A stretch of DNA of 64,000 bases, taken from positions 21,518-85,517 of the forward strand of contig NZ_JAEUAW010000016.1 in assembly GCF_019511665.1 (NCBI RefSeq), read 5' to 3'. Position numbers and translations under genes: made by a program. Under the pieces are notes generated by a model that saw only the letters and a list, made by a program, of their open reading frames with translations, did not search any database and was not told where the DNA came from. This document shows positions 52,451 through 61,240 of the stretch, in pieces (positions within the stretch are counted from its first letter, which is position 1; each line of letters opens with the position of its first letter). Source of the DNA: Microbacterium jejuense. GTDB lineage: Bacteria; Actinomycetota; Actinomycetes; Actinomycetales; Microbacteriaceae.

Positions 52451-55366
52451 TCACCCGCCGCAGGCGACGCCGTCGAGTGCGAACGCAGCCGGGGTCGCGA
52501 GGCGCCCGGCGTTGACCGTTCCCGAGATCGCGAAGGTGCGGCTCGCGCCCGGACGCACCTGCGCTCCTTCGAGCGCGATCTCGACGCGCGACCCGTTCTG
52601 AGTGACCGCTGCACCGGGGGCGCGCTGCACGGCTTCGCCGCCGGCCGCGTGCCACGACAGGGTCGACGCCTGCAGCTCCGTCGATCCGGTGTTGCGCAGC
52701 GTCACCGTCGCCGTGAACGAGCCCTCGCGCGCCGGGGCCGACTTCACATCGACCGCGCAGGGCGCTGACGCGGCCGCGAGGAGCCCGGTGTTGCCGCCCT
52801 CATCGATGAAGGTGCCCCACAGGTGATTGCGCCCGTCGGCGGGCTCAGAGACGCCGGAGACGACGACATCGCGGAAGCGGTGGTCGCCGCCCACGCGCGC
52901 GGCCACCGCGTACGACCCCGTGCCCTCGATGGTCACATCGTCGACCCGCAGGTCGTTGACCCAGTGGCTGCCGCTCACCAGCAGGCCCTCATACGTCGAG
53001 TCGATGATGCGCGTGTGCGAGATCACGACCGGCGTCGTGATGTGGCTCGTGTCGGCGAACACCCAGATGCCGCCGAACGACGTGCTCCAGTTCGGCTCCC
53101 ATCCGCCGCTGCGGAAGATGTCGTTGCCCGAGACAGTCGTCGTGCCCGAGAACGGCACCGGATTGAAGCGAGTGCTCACCGCGATGCCTGCGGGGGCGGT
53201 GAGCGTGTCGGCGATCACGGAGTCGGTCACCCTGTTCGAGTCCCCGCCGTAGATCGCCGCGCCGTTGCCGAGCAGGGGGCTCTGCACGGTCGCGTGCGTG
53301 AACACGCCGCGGGTCACCGTGCCTCCCGACGACCACATGGCCATCGCATCGTCTCCGGTGTTTCGCACGCTCGCGTGAGCGACGACCGCATCGGTCACGC
53401 CGCCGTGCAGGTGGATGCCGTCGGCGAAGGTGTCACGCACCCTCAGCCCGACCGCCGGCAGACCATCGGTGCCGGCATCCACCCACAGCCCCGTCTTCGT
53501 GTGCGCGATCCAGACGTTCTGCACGAGGGAGCCCTGACCGAAGTTCCCCTCGAGGCCCGAGTCCGACCGGGCGTCGTCGCGGTGATCGGCGTCGCCGTCG
53601 ATCATGAGGTCGGCGACGGTCACGCCCGAGCCCATCGCGTACAGGCCTCCCCTGCCGTCCTGCCCTTGCAGGACCGAGAGCCACGGCCCCGCCCCGCGCA
53701 CCGCGACGCCGACCAGGCGGACGCGGTCTGTGATCGTGAAGCGGCCATGCGGGATCCACACGCCGGTCGCCCGCTCTTGTGCGGCGGCGACGGCGGCGTC
53801 GATCGCCGCGGTGTCGTCCGTGTCGTCGTCGGCGGTGGCGCCGAAGTCACGCACGTCGAGATAGCCGTCGGGCTTCGGCAGCGCGACCGGTGCGGATTCG
53901 GTCTCGATGAGGTCGACAGTGTACGGGAGGTCGCCCGACTCGACGACGAGCCGCAGCGTCGTCCCGGCCGGAACCTGCGGGAAGGTGACGCGCGCATCGT
54001 CGAAGAATCGCTGCGCTCCCCCCTGGGCCCGATCGTTGCCGTAGGGGTACGCGCCGTACACCCATGCATAGCGGCTGGTGACCGGCAGGTCGGCGATCTT
54101 CTTCGGGCCGGCGTAGACCGCCAGCATGCCGTCCTGGCCGGAGCCGTCAGCCGAATCGGGGATCGACACCCGTGCCTCGAGCGCTCCCGCCGGCGCCGTC
54201 AGCGTCCATGCCACGGATTCGCCGGGGCTCGCGAGGGTGACGGCTTGACGACCGGATGCCTCCGCGGCCAGTTCGTGGAACACCCGGCTCTCGGCGAGGA
54301 TGTGGCCGTCTGTGAGGCCGTGCTCAGCCTCGTACACGGTGGTGCCCTGGTGCGCCCCGCGTACGGACATCTCGGTGCCGCGCTGGATCCTCAGCGCGTC
54401 GACAGCGAGCTCGCCGTCGACCTCGTCGCCCACGCGGCGCAGCTCGATCGTGCCGAGGCCGGCCCGGAGCGCAGCGGTGAACGCGATGTCGCGCCACTGT
54501 GCAGAGGGCGGCAGCAGCAGCGCGCCGCGTGGCACCCCGTCGATGCCGACGACGAGGCGCAGCGGATCGGACGACGTGCTGCGATAGCGCAGGGATACCT
54601 TCTGCGACCGTTGGTCCGCGGCGGATGTCGTGAAGACGATCCGCGCACGCCCGGCCGTCAGGTCGACCGCGTCGGCGCCGGCGGCCGGTGCCGCGCCGTT
54701 CGCGGTGAACGCGTCCTCGGCCTCGTAGGCCACGCCGGCCCGGCCGGCCGCGACGGTCGGGATCGCCGTCGTGACGGCATCCCATCGTGTGTCCGGTCCT
54801 GTCCCCGGGACGTCTCCCGGATCGGTGGCGCCGCCGGCCGGGGTGGAGAGGTCTCCGACGGATGTCAGCGCGATCGCGTCGAGGTTGACGTTGCCGGTGT
54901 CGTCGGCGTCGAAGCGGTAGGTGATGCGCTGCGGGCCCGCGGCGAGCGTCACGACCTCCTGATGGATGAACCACTGACTCCACGACGCCCCTGCGGCCGA
55001 CGGAAGCACCAGCCGACGGTCTTCGTCGCCGATCACCTGCGAGAGGGTCATGTCCGAGCCGAGACCGTTCGCATAGCGGAGGTTGAGTCCGTACTCGCCT
55101 GCAGCGGGCACGTCGACATCGAAAGCCACGGCGGCAGTGCCGACGTGGTCGATCACGAATCCGTCGACGAAGCCGGTACCGGAGTACCCGAGGTGGTTCT
55201 GGTTCACGCCCGCGCCACCGGACAGCGTGGCGTCTTCGGCTTCGTACACCAGCGGATCCGCCGCGTGGGCTGCGGCGGGAACGGTCATGCCGGTCAGGAT
55301 GACCGCGGAGGCCGCTGCGGCTGACAGGATCAGGCGCCATCGGCGCCGGCGTGGCAAGAGGATCAT
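52451..55366 (-). CDS. Secreted GH87 alpha-1,3-glucanase (mycodextranase-type) with carbohydrate-binding domains
   Basis: Predicted 971 aa. Signal peptide 1-35 (AHAA). N-terminal CBM6/35-like beta-sandwiches start at about 38 (VYEAEDATLSG), 213 (AYEAEDAF) and 344 (VYEAEHGL). The catalytic right-handed beta-helix (about 500-860) opens with GYLDVRDFGATADDDTDDTAA and contains FADGIHLHGG (D649) and NTGDDAMAMWS (D672, D673), matching the GH87 aspartate triad with its 23-residue spacing. A C-terminal CBM2-like domain (about 868-971) has paired cysteines. It would cut alpha-1,3-glucan or nigeran from fungal walls or dental-plaque-type glucans outside the cell. It is divergent from a LacI gene with a strong operator. 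Confidence 0.85.
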   Translation of the reverse strand: MILLPRRRRWRLILSAAAASAVILTGMTVPAAAHAADPLVYEAEDATLSGGAGVNQNHLGYSGTGFVDGFVIDHVGTAAVAFDVDVPAAGEYGLNLRYANGLGSDMTLSQVIGDEDRRLVLPSAAGASWSQWFIHQEVVTLAAGPQRITYRFDADDTGNVNLDAIALTSVGDLSTPAGGATDPGDVPGTGPDTRWDAVTTAIPTVAAGRAGVAYEAEDAFTANGAAPAAGADAVDLTAGRARIVFTTSAADQRSQKVSLRYRSTSSDPLRLVVGIDGVPRGALLLPPSAQWRDIAFTAALRAGLGTIELRRVGDEVDGELAVDALRIQRGTEMSVRGAHQGTTVYEAEHGLTDGHILAESRVFHELAAEASGRQAVTLASPGESVAWTLTAPAGALEARVSIPDSADGSGQDGMLAVYAGPKKIADLPVTSRYAWVYGAYPYGNDRAQGGAQRFFDDARVTFPQVPAGTTLRLVVESGDLPYTVDLIETESAPVALPKPDGYLDVRDFGATADDDTDDTAAIDAAVAAAQERATGVWIPHGRFTITDRVRLVGVAVRGAGPWLSVLQGQDGRGGLYAMGSGVTVADLMIDGDADHRDDARSDSGLEGNFGQGSLVQNVWIAHTKTGLWVDAGTDGLPAVGLRVRDTFADGIHLHGGVTDAVVAHASVRNTGDDAMAMWSSGGTVTRGVFTHATVQSPLLGNGAAIYGGDSNRVTDSVIADTLTAPAGIAVSTRFNPVPFSGTTTVSGNDIFRSGGWEPNWSTSFGGIWVFADTSHITTPVVISHTRIIDSTYEGLLVSGSHWVNDLRVDDVTIEGTGSYAVAARVGGDHRFRDVVVSGVSEPADGRNHLWGTFIDEGGNTGLLAAASAPCAVDVKSAPAREGSFTATVTLRNTGSTELQASTLSWHAAGGEAVQRAPGAAVTQNGSRVEIALEGAQVRPGASRTFAISGTVNAGRLATPAAFALDGVACGG

Positions 55367-55384
55367 GTGTCTCCCTCGACGAGC

Positions 55385-55409
55385 GTTTACCGATGATTTA
55401 GCGGTAAAC
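55385..55409. promoter_or_regulatory. LacI operator at the GH87/LacI divergent promoter
   Basis: GTTTACCG (55385-55392) and CGGTAAAC (55402-55409), perfect 8-bp arms around a 9-base spacer; inside it TTTAGCGGTAAA (55397-55408) is a typical LacI half-site pair with central CG. It lies 19-43 bases before the GH87 start, where bound repressor would block transcription or elongation. Confidence 0.75.
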
Positions 55410-55476
55410 TCGAGGAACGCTATTGCACTCGCGATTCGCCCGTCAAGGGGGCCATAGGATGTGCCCGGAGGATCAG

Positions 55477-56490
55477 GTGACCGTCAAACTCAGCGACATC
55501 GCGGCCGAAGCCGGCGTGAGCGTCATGACCGTCTCGAACGTCATGAACGGCAAGCGCGCCCGGGTCGGCGCCGCGACGATCGACCGGGTGCGAGCGATCG
55601 CCGACCGCATGGGCTACGTCCCCAACATCCCCGCGCGCAGCCTGGCGGCATCCCGATCGCACATCGTGGCGATGTTCGTCCCGGTCGGCGAGAACAACAG
55701 CCTGCTGGTGAGCCCGCACACCGTCGCCGTGATCGGGGGCGTCGAGCAGCAGCTGCGCCATCGCGGCTACCACGTGCTGTTGCGAGGCATCGAGCACGAG
55801 GGCGATGTCGCGGAGGCCATCCGCGGCTGGTCTCTCGACGGCGCGATCCTCGTCGAGTTCACAGACGCCGAGATCGACCGCATCACCGCCGAGGGTGTGC
55901 CACTGGTCGCGATCGACAGCTATTCCACCAACGCCAGAACGGTCGGCGTTCGCACCGACGACTTCCTGGGCGGGCGGATCGCCGCCGAATGCCTGATCGC
56001 GGCCGGCCATCGGCGGGTGATGTTCGCAGGTCCGCCGCACGAAGAGACCGGCGTCGTCGCCCAGCGCTGGGCGGGGTTCCGCAGCGCGTGCGAAGAAGCC
56101 GGCCTGGACGGCGCAGACATCGTCGTCGAAGAGGTGCTCACCTCGTTCGAGGACGGGCGGGAGCTGGGCCTGCACCTGCGTGCCCGGCATCCCGACGTCA
56201 CCGCCGTCTTCGCGACAGCCGACGTCCTCGCGGTCGGCATGATGGCCGGTCTGCACGAGTCGGGCGCGTCGGTGCCGGACGACCTCTCGATCGTCGGCTT
56301 CGATGACCTCGACATCAGCGCCTACACGACGCCCGGCCTGACGACGATCGCGCAGGACATGCCCGCCAAGGTCGCCGAGGCGTCGAGGATCATCCTCGAA
56401 GAGATCGAAGGCGGCGAGGGGCCGCGCGACCCCGTGACGCTCGGGGTCGAACTCGTCGAACGCGGATCCGTCGCGCCGCCCCGAGCCTGA
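55477..56490 (+). CDS. LacI family transcriptional regulator
   Basis: Predicted 337 aa. The helix-turn-helix (VKLSDIAAEAGVSVMTVSNVMNGK, residues 2-26) and hinge (NIPARSLAASRS) precede a full effector domain ending ERGSVAPP. GTG 55477 was preferred over ATG 55459 and a TTG at 55423 because GGAGG lies five bases upstream and the helix-turn-helix then begins at residue 3 as usual. It is divergent from the GH87 gene and shares its operator type with the GH13/importer operon. It is therefore the likely repressor of the whole alpha-glucan locus. Confidence 0.9.
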   Translation: MTVKLSDIAAEAGVSVMTVSNVMNGKRARVGAATIDRVRAIADRMGYVPNIPARSLAASRSHIVAMFVPVGENNSLLVSPHTVAVIGGVEQQLRHRGYHVLLRGIEHEGDVAEAIRGWSLDGAILVEFTDAEIDRITAEGVPLVAIDSYSTNARTVGVRTDDFLGGRIAAECLIAAGHRRVMFAGPPHEETGVVAQRWAGFRSACEEAGLDGADIVVEEVLTSFEDGRELGLHLRARHPDVTAVFATADVLAVGMMAGLHESGASVPDDLSIVGFDDLDISAYTTPGLTTIAQDMPAKVAEASRIILEEIEGGEGPRDPVTLGVELVERGSVAPPRA

Positions 56491-56497
56491 GGGGCCG

Positions 56498-56824
56498 CTA
56501 CGCCTCTGCCGCCCCCGCCCCGCCGGCGAGGGACTCGCGATACCGGTCGGCGTAGGTCGGGGTGTCGGCGATGAGCTCGTCGGCGAAGGCGGCGACGTCT
56601 TCGCCCACCAGCTCGCGCACGCTCTTGCCGTCGGCGGCGCCCTGCTCGAAGAACTCGACGAGGCCGGGCAGCAGGGTGCCGTCCTCCATGCCGACGGGAC
56701 CGACCTTGAAGTAGTACTTCTGGATCTCTTCGTACACGACGCGGTAGTCGGAGGGCAGCGCCTTCACACGTGCGACGTGCGCGCGCCATTGCTTCTTGCC
56801 CTCGATGACGTCTCGGATGCTCAT
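56498..56824 (-). CDS. DUF1048 protein 2
   Basis: Predicted 108 aa, helical, Pfam DUF1048-like (KQWRAHVARVKALPSDYRVVYEEIQKYYF). Homologous to the next upstream protein. These small proteins occur with PadR regulators and have no known function. The ATG has AGGAG upstream. Its stop is seven bases from the end of the convergent LacI gene. Confidence 0.8.
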   Translation of the reverse strand: MSIRDVIEGKKQWRAHVARVKALPSDYRVVYEEIQKYYFKVGPVGMEDGTLLPGLVEFFEQGAADGKSVRELVGEDVAAFADELIADTPTYADRYRESLAGGAGAAEA

Positions 56825-56825
56825 G

Positions 56826-57182
56826 TCACTCTCCTGTCTTGGCGAGACGCCGTGCGACGCTGCGGTTGAGCTGCCGGCGCCACTTGTCGCGGAAGTCGGG
56901 GGCGCCCTCACCACCGGCGAGCGCCGCGGCGAAGCCAGCGACGTCGGCGCCGAGCACGTCGTCGACGCTCAGGCCGTCGGCGGCGGACTCCTCCAGCAGC
57001 CCGAGCGCTCCGTCGAGGATCGGCATCAGGTTGCGACCCGTGAAGTCGCCGTAGGGCATCAGGTGGGTCGAGATGTCGCGCCACGCGGCGCGGTAGTCGT
57101 CGGGCAGTTCGGCCGCGCGGGCTTCGAACCCCTTGTACTCCCGGGTCAGGTCATTCCCGGTGATGGTGTCCCAGAAGTTCAT
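56826..57182 (-). CDS. DUF1048 protein 1
   Basis: Predicted 118 aa, helical, DUF1048-like (TREYKGFEARAAELPDDYRAAWRDISTHLM... FRDKWRRQLNRS). Paralogue of the following gene; its ATG overlaps the PadR stop codon and its own stop is two bases from the next start. Function unknown; presumably under PadR control. Confidence 0.8.
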   Translation of the reverse strand: MNFWDTITGNDLTREYKGFEARAAELPDDYRAAWRDISTHLMPYGDFTGRNLMPILDGALGLLEESAADGLSVDDVLGADVAGFAAALAGGEGAPDFRDKWRRQLNRSVARRLAKTGE

Positions 57183-57505
57183 CGTGCGCCTTCTTTCAGT
57201 GTGTCGATGCGGGTGGAGACGTAGTCCCACTTGGCCCAGAACTTTGCGAGCTCGGCGCGGCCGGCGTCGTTGAGCGCGTAGAACTTGCGCGGCGGACCGA
57301 CGCCCGACGGCCGCTTGGCCACCTGCACGAGCCCGTTGCGCTCCAGCCGCAGCAGGATCGTGTACACCGTGCCCTCGATGACGTCTGCGAAGCCCAGCTC
57401 GTTGAGGCGCCGGGTGATGGCATACCCGTAGGTCTCTTCGGTGCCGATGATCTGCAGCACGCAGCCTTCCAGCGTGCCCTTCAGCATCTCGGTCAGGTCT
57501 TCCAT
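57179..57505 (-). CDS. PadR family transcriptional regulator
   Basis: Predicted 108 aa winged-helix protein (EMLKGTLEGCVLQIIGTEETYGYAITRRLNELGF; EGTVYTILLRLERNGLV), a minimal PadR-s1 type with a short C-terminal dimer helix. The family start motif MEDLTEMLKG supports ATG 57505; ATG 57517 is possible but has the GGAGGG site touching it. First gene of a three-gene operon with two DUF1048 genes. It probably represses its own operon through the palindromes just upstream, as PadR proteins do in response to phenolics, drugs or envelope stress. Confidence 0.85.
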   Translation of the reverse strand: MEDLTEMLKGTLEGCVLQIIGTEETYGYAITRRLNELGFADVIEGTVYTILLRLERNGLVQVAKRPSGVGPPRKFYALNDAGRAELAKFWAKWDYVSTRIDTLKEGAR

Positions 57506-57523
57506 GTGCTCCGTCATCCCTCC

Positions 57524-57567
57524 GGTACTCGGTATCACCGAGTACCACTATACGGTAACACCGAGTA
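57524..57567. promoter_or_regulatory. PadR operators
   Basis: A perfect palindrome, GGTACTCGGT (57524-57533) and ACCGAGTACC (57537-57546) around ATC, plus a second degenerate site, TACGGT-AAC-ACCGAGTA (57551-57567). A TATAGT -10 candidate (minus strand, about 57552-57547) lies between them, so binding would shut the promoter. Confidence 0.75.
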
Positions 57568-57592
57568 GCGTCGCGGGCAACCTCGGAGGAGT

Positions 57593-57694
57593 GGATGCCG
57601 CGGCCGCCGGCATCCCGGATCCCCGAACCCGGCGCGACCTCACCTCCCTCCTCCACAGGTCCCGGAGCCGACAGTGCAAGCGAGGTTATCCACA
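57593..57694. other. Hairpin and DnaA-box-like word upstream of the 13E12 gene
   Basis: GGATGCCG (57593-57600) and CGGCATCC (57608-57615) form an 8-bp stem. Further right TTATCCACA (57686-57694) matches the DnaA box consensus. Both are in the 238-base gap between the divergent PadR and 13E12 genes. A single box far from any replication gene is not an origin. The rest of the gap shows nothing recognisable. Confidence 0.4.
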
Positions 57695-57755
57695 GCTCAG
57701 AAACCACGCCGGATCTGGGAGTTTGAATGTCGGAGCCCCTCGTCAGAATGGGCTC

Positions 57756-59165
57756 ATGACAACCATCGCCGACGCGCTCACCGAGCTCGGCGATGTGCTC
57801 GCGAGGGTGGCCGATGGGGTCGTCGACGGGTTGCGGGGCGCCGTTGATGCGGAGGTGCTGGCCGCTCTCGCGGCAGCGGGCCGGGTGCGACGCCTCGCGG
57901 AGGCTGTGGTGGTCGCGGCCTCCGCGGTGATCGTCGAGCGCGATGAGGCTGTTCCGCACGCGGACCGGGTGACGACGCGTTATGGATGCCGCAACCTGGG
58001 CGAACTCGTGCAGCGCGCCACCCGCGTGTCGGGCCGGACCGCGGGCGACGTGGTCACGGCGGCGAAGGCGGTGCGGCAGTCGACCGCACCCTCGACGGGG
58101 GAGATGCTACCGGCGGAGCTGCCGTGCATGCGTGACGCGTTGATCGCGGGCGATGCCGGGTTGGACGGGCTGGTGGCAGTGGCCTCGGTGTTCCGCGGGA
58201 GCCTCGTCGGTCGGGAGGGTCTGCTGGCCGCAGATGTCGAGCTGGCCGCCGCAGCGCGCGGCGAAGCAGCGAGCTGGGTGTCGGCGGATGAGCTGCGGGC
58301 GATGGCGCAGGTGTGGGCGACGTATCTGGATCCGGACGGGACCGAGCCGGTGGAGGCGCGGGCGTTGCGCAAGCGCGGACTGACCATCGGGCGGCGTGGG
58401 GCGGACGGGCTGGTCCCGGTGCGCGCCGGCCTGCTACCCGAGGTGGCGGCGCAATTGCAGCTGTGCGTGGAGAGCGTGGTGAGTCCGCGTGTCGACGGTG
58501 CTCCGCTGCCGGGGCCGTGCTTCACCGAGCCCGTCCAGGCGGACGGCCCGTTCGAGGCCGCCGCCGACACGCGCACGGCCCCGCAGAAACGGCACGACGC
58601 GCTGGCCGTGCTGCTGCAGGCGGCCGCGGCATCCGGAGACCTTCCGATGCTCGGCGGCGCCGCCCCGACCCTGGTGGTGCAGGTGCGGGAACAGGACCTC
58701 GCCACCGGCCTCGGGTATGCGCAGCTGCCCGGGGACCCCGAGCCCATCTCGATCGCCGCGGCGCGGCGGGTTGCGTGCTCGGGTGCCGTGCAACGCGTCG
58801 TGCTCGGCGCCGGCGGGCGGATCACCTCGATCAGGACCCTGGAGCGGGTGTTCACCCACCATCAGCGCCGCGCGATCACCCTCCGCGACGGCGGATGCCT
58901 CATCCCGGGGTGCGATGTACCGCCGCAATGGTGCGAGATCCACCACGTGCAAGAGCACTCCCGCGGCGGCCCGACCCACACCGACAACGGCGTGCTGCTG
59001 TGCTGGTTCCACCACCGCACCATCGACACCGGCGGCTGGCAGATCCGCATGATCGACGGCATCCCCCACGTACGCGGCCCGTCCTGGTGGGACGCCCAAG
59101 CCCGCTGGCGCCCCACCACGAAGTCACCCACCGTTCGACGTGAGCGCATGGTCCTGCGGACCTGA
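57756..59165 (+). CDS. 13E12-family protein (DUF222 plus HNH nuclease domain)
   Basis: Predicted 469 aa. An N-terminal DUF222 helical region (about 1-330) is followed by an HNH domain with zinc-binding cysteines (about 378-430: DGGCLIPGCDVPPQWCEIHHVQEHSRGG... NGVLLCWFHHRTID). This is the actinobacterial 13E12 repeat family, present in many copies per genome; biochemical function is not established. The ATG lies six bases after CAGAAT with no ribosome binding site, so likely leaderless. The HNH motif is complete, so the nuclease could be active. Base composition resembles its neighbours. Confidence 0.88.
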   Translation: MTTIADALTELGDVLARVADGVVDGLRGAVDAEVLAALAAAGRVRRLAEAVVVAASAVIVERDEAVPHADRVTTRYGCRNLGELVQRATRVSGRTAGDVVTAAKAVRQSTAPSTGEMLPAELPCMRDALIAGDAGLDGLVAVASVFRGSLVGREGLLAADVELAAAARGEAASWVSADELRAMAQVWATYLDPDGTEPVEARALRKRGLTIGRRGADGLVPVRAGLLPEVAAQLQLCVESVVSPRVDGAPLPGPCFTEPVQADGPFEAAADTRTAPQKRHDALAVLLQAAAASGDLPMLGGAAPTLVVQVREQDLATGLGYAQLPGDPEPISIAAARRVACSGAVQRVVLGAGGRITSIRTLERVFTHHQRRAITLRDGGCLIPGCDVPPQWCEIHHVQEHSRGGPTHTDNGVLLCWFHHRTIDTGGWQIRMIDGIPHVRGPSWWDAQARWRPTTKSPTVRRERMVLRT

Positions 59166-59212
59166 CGCCCGCGAGCCGATCGGTCCCCGTTTCTCACAGA
59201 GCCGGTCCGCGG

Positions 59213-60337
59213 TCACCCGCCTGACTGCAGCGCCTCCCGCGCGGATCCCCACCCCGCCATGACGTCCCGCACCTCGGCGTCGCGCTCTGCGGCGAGCGCG
59301 GCGGACAGAGAGGACTCGAGGATCTCGTCGAGCGTCACGCGGCGGCCCTCGCGCGCGCTGAGCATCGCGGCCTCGACCATCGCGAGGCTCAGGATGTTCT
59401 CGTGCACGCGGCCCATCGGCTCCTCGCCGGTGCGAAGCGCCACGACGAACTCGCGGAGCGAGCCCGCGATCCCGTCGCCGGGCGCGGTGGCCTCAGCGGA
59501 CGGCGCGGAACCGTCGCCGACGGCATCCACCGTCGGAGCGTTGTCGCCGTCCCACAGCACCGTGCCGTGCTCCGCCGACAGACGCCACGCGCCGTTCCAC
59601 GATGTCTCGGCGCCGGGGCTGCACCAGCTGCCGGTGAACACGAAGCGGGCGCCGCCCTCGAACTCGAAGGCCGCGGTGGCCGCGGCGTCGCCGGCGTACC
59701 AGCTCCATGACGGGTTGTACTCGTCGCACAGCACCGACACCGGGTCGGCGTCCAGCACGAAGCGCGCCATGTCGAACTGGTGGATCGCCATGTCGAGCAG
59801 CAGCGGACTGGCCATCTCGTCGCGGAAGCCGCCGAAGTGCGGCGCCTTGAAGAAGTCGACGGAGAGGATGCCGGCACGCCCGAGCCGCTGCGCCGCCGCT
59901 CGCGCGGCGAACAGGTGGTCGTTGTACCGGCGCGACTGGCTGACCATGAACAGCTGCCCCGTCACCCGCGCGGCCGCGGCGAGCGAGAGCGCCTCGGCGA
60001 CGGTCGCAGCCGCCGGCTTCTCGCCGAGGACCGGAATCCCGGCCCGCAGCGCCGCCAATGTGACCACGTGATGCGCCGCGGGCACCGTGGCGTCGACGAT
60101 CGCTTGCGCACCGGTCCGCCGGGCGAGCGCGACGGCATCCGGTCCGGTGGCGATGCCCGGCACGCCGACCTCGACGGCGGCATCGTCCGCGACCGCGACG
60201 GCCAGGTCGGCGATGCCCGCGAGCTCGACACCCTCCTCGTCGAGAACGGTGCGCAGCCACGCACGCCCCATGGGGCCGGCTCCCACGACGATCACCCGGA
60301 CGCGACCCGCATCGGCGGGCAGCACGGCGAACGTCAT
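59213..60337 (-). CDS. Gfo/Idh/MocA family oxidoreductase
   Basis: Predicted 374 aa NAD(P)-dependent sugar or inositol dehydrogenase-type enzyme. Rossmann motif VVGAGPMG (about 17-24), the EKP motif GEKPAAA (about 105), and the catalytic-domain signature LLDMAIHQFDMARFVL with its histidine (about 188). Its ATG overlaps the ThuA-like gene's stop (ATGA at 60334-60337). ThuA-like plus Gfo/Idh pairs occur in sugar loci; a keto-sugar or glycoside oxidation is plausible. Confidence 0.87.
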   Translation of the reverse strand: MTFAVLPADAGRVRVIVVGAGPMGRAWLRTVLDEEGVELAGIADLAVAVADDAAVEVGVPGIATGPDAVALARRTGAQAIVDATVPAAHHVVTLAALRAGIPVLGEKPAAATVAEALSLAAAARVTGQLFMVSQSRRYNDHLFAARAAAQRLGRAGILSVDFFKAPHFGGFRDEMASPLLLDMAIHQFDMARFVLDADPVSVLCDEYNPSWSWYAGDAAATAAFEFEGGARFVFTGSWCSPGAETSWNGAWRLSAEHGTVLWDGDNAPTVDAVGDGSAPSAEATAPGDGIAGSLREFVVALRTGEEPMGRVHENILSLAMVEAAMLSAREGRRVTLDEILESSLSAALAAERDAEVRDVMAGWGSAREALQSGG

Positions 60338-61143
60338 GCGTCTCGGACCTCCGCCGCCGCACGCGCCTCGGCGATCTCGGGGGCCGCGTGCGCGTAGTCG
60401 GCGCCGCGGAAGAACTCACCGGTCTCGTAGCGCATCAGCGTCGGCAACGCCCGCTCGGCCCGGTCGCTCGCCGCCCACGCGACGCCGTTCGCGATCACGC
60501 GCCGCACGTCGCGGTGGTGGTACACCGGGTACTCCTGGTCGCCCGGGCTGAAGTAGAGGATGCGGCCGTGGCCCCGGCGGAACGTGCACCCCGACCGGAA
60601 CACCTCTCCCCCGCTGAACGAGCTGATGAACACGAGCTCGTCGGGAGCCGGGATGTCGAAGAACTCGCCGTACATCTCCTGCGCGGGGATGTCGATCGGC
60701 TGCGGCACCCCCTGCGCGATCGGGTGCGTCGGGTCGACCGTCCACACCAGCTCGCGATCATGATCGGACCGCCACCGCAGCGTGCAGCTCGTCCCCATGA
60801 GCTTCACGAAGATCTTCGACCAGTGGCCGGAGTGCAGCACGATGAGGCCCATGCCCGACAGCACGTGACGGTGCACGCGCTCGACGACCTCGTCGCTCAC
60901 CTCGCCGTGCGCCGCGTGACCCCACCACGTCAGGACGTCGGTCGCGGCGAGCACCTCCTCGGTGAGGCCGTGCTCGGGCTCGTCGAGCGTCGCGGTGCGG
61001 ACGACGGCGCCGTCGCCGAGGTTCTCGCGGATGCCGTCGGCGATCGTGCTGTGCATGCCGTCCGGGTAGATCCGGGCGACGCTCTCGTCGTGCTGCTCGT
61101 GGCGGTTCTCGCCCCACACGGTGACTCTGATGGGTCTGGTCAT
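60334..61143 (-). CDS. ThuA-like domain protein
   Basis: Predicted 269 aa, type 1 glutamine-amidotransferase-like fold of the ThuA (trehalose utilisation) family: IRVTVWGENRHEQHDESVARIYPDGMH, WWGHAAHGEV and LIVLHSGHWS, where the catalytic cysteine of amidotransferases is absent. The family takes part in sugar or sugar-acid metabolism but the reaction is unsettled. The ATG lies six bases after CAGAAT, same spacing and same box as the 13E12 gene, hence leaderless. Forms an operon with the Gfo/Idh gene. Confidence 0.85.
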   Translation of the reverse strand: MTRPIRVTVWGENRHEQHDESVARIYPDGMHSTIADGIRENLGDGAVVRTATLDEPEHGLTEEVLAATDVLTWWGHAAHGEVSDEVVERVHRHVLSGMGLIVLHSGHWSKIFVKLMGTSCTLRWRSDHDRELVWTVDPTHPIAQGVPQPIDIPAQEMYGEFFDIPAPDELVFISSFSGGEVFRSGCTFRRGHGRILYFSPGDQEYPVYHHRDVRRVIANGVAWAASDRAERALPTLMRYETGEFFRGADYAHAAPEIAEARAAAEVRDA

Positions 61144-61240
61144 GAGGCGATTCTGGCCTCCGCGCGCGGCGCTGCCGGTAAGGCGCGGCGCTATTTCGCG
61201 GGTAGAACGACAAATGGATGCCGTCACGCCGCGCGACCCG

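Noticed and set aside
57686..57694. DnaA box TTATCCACA as a replication origin
   Set aside because: A single perfect box with no dnaA, dnaN, parAB or AT-rich unwinding element nearby; such words also occur by chance or as binding sites of other factors.
57756..59165. 13E12 gene as a homing endonuclease or mobile intron
   Set aside because: The HNH motif alone does not show mobility; no intron-like flanks, target duplication or interrupted gene is visible.
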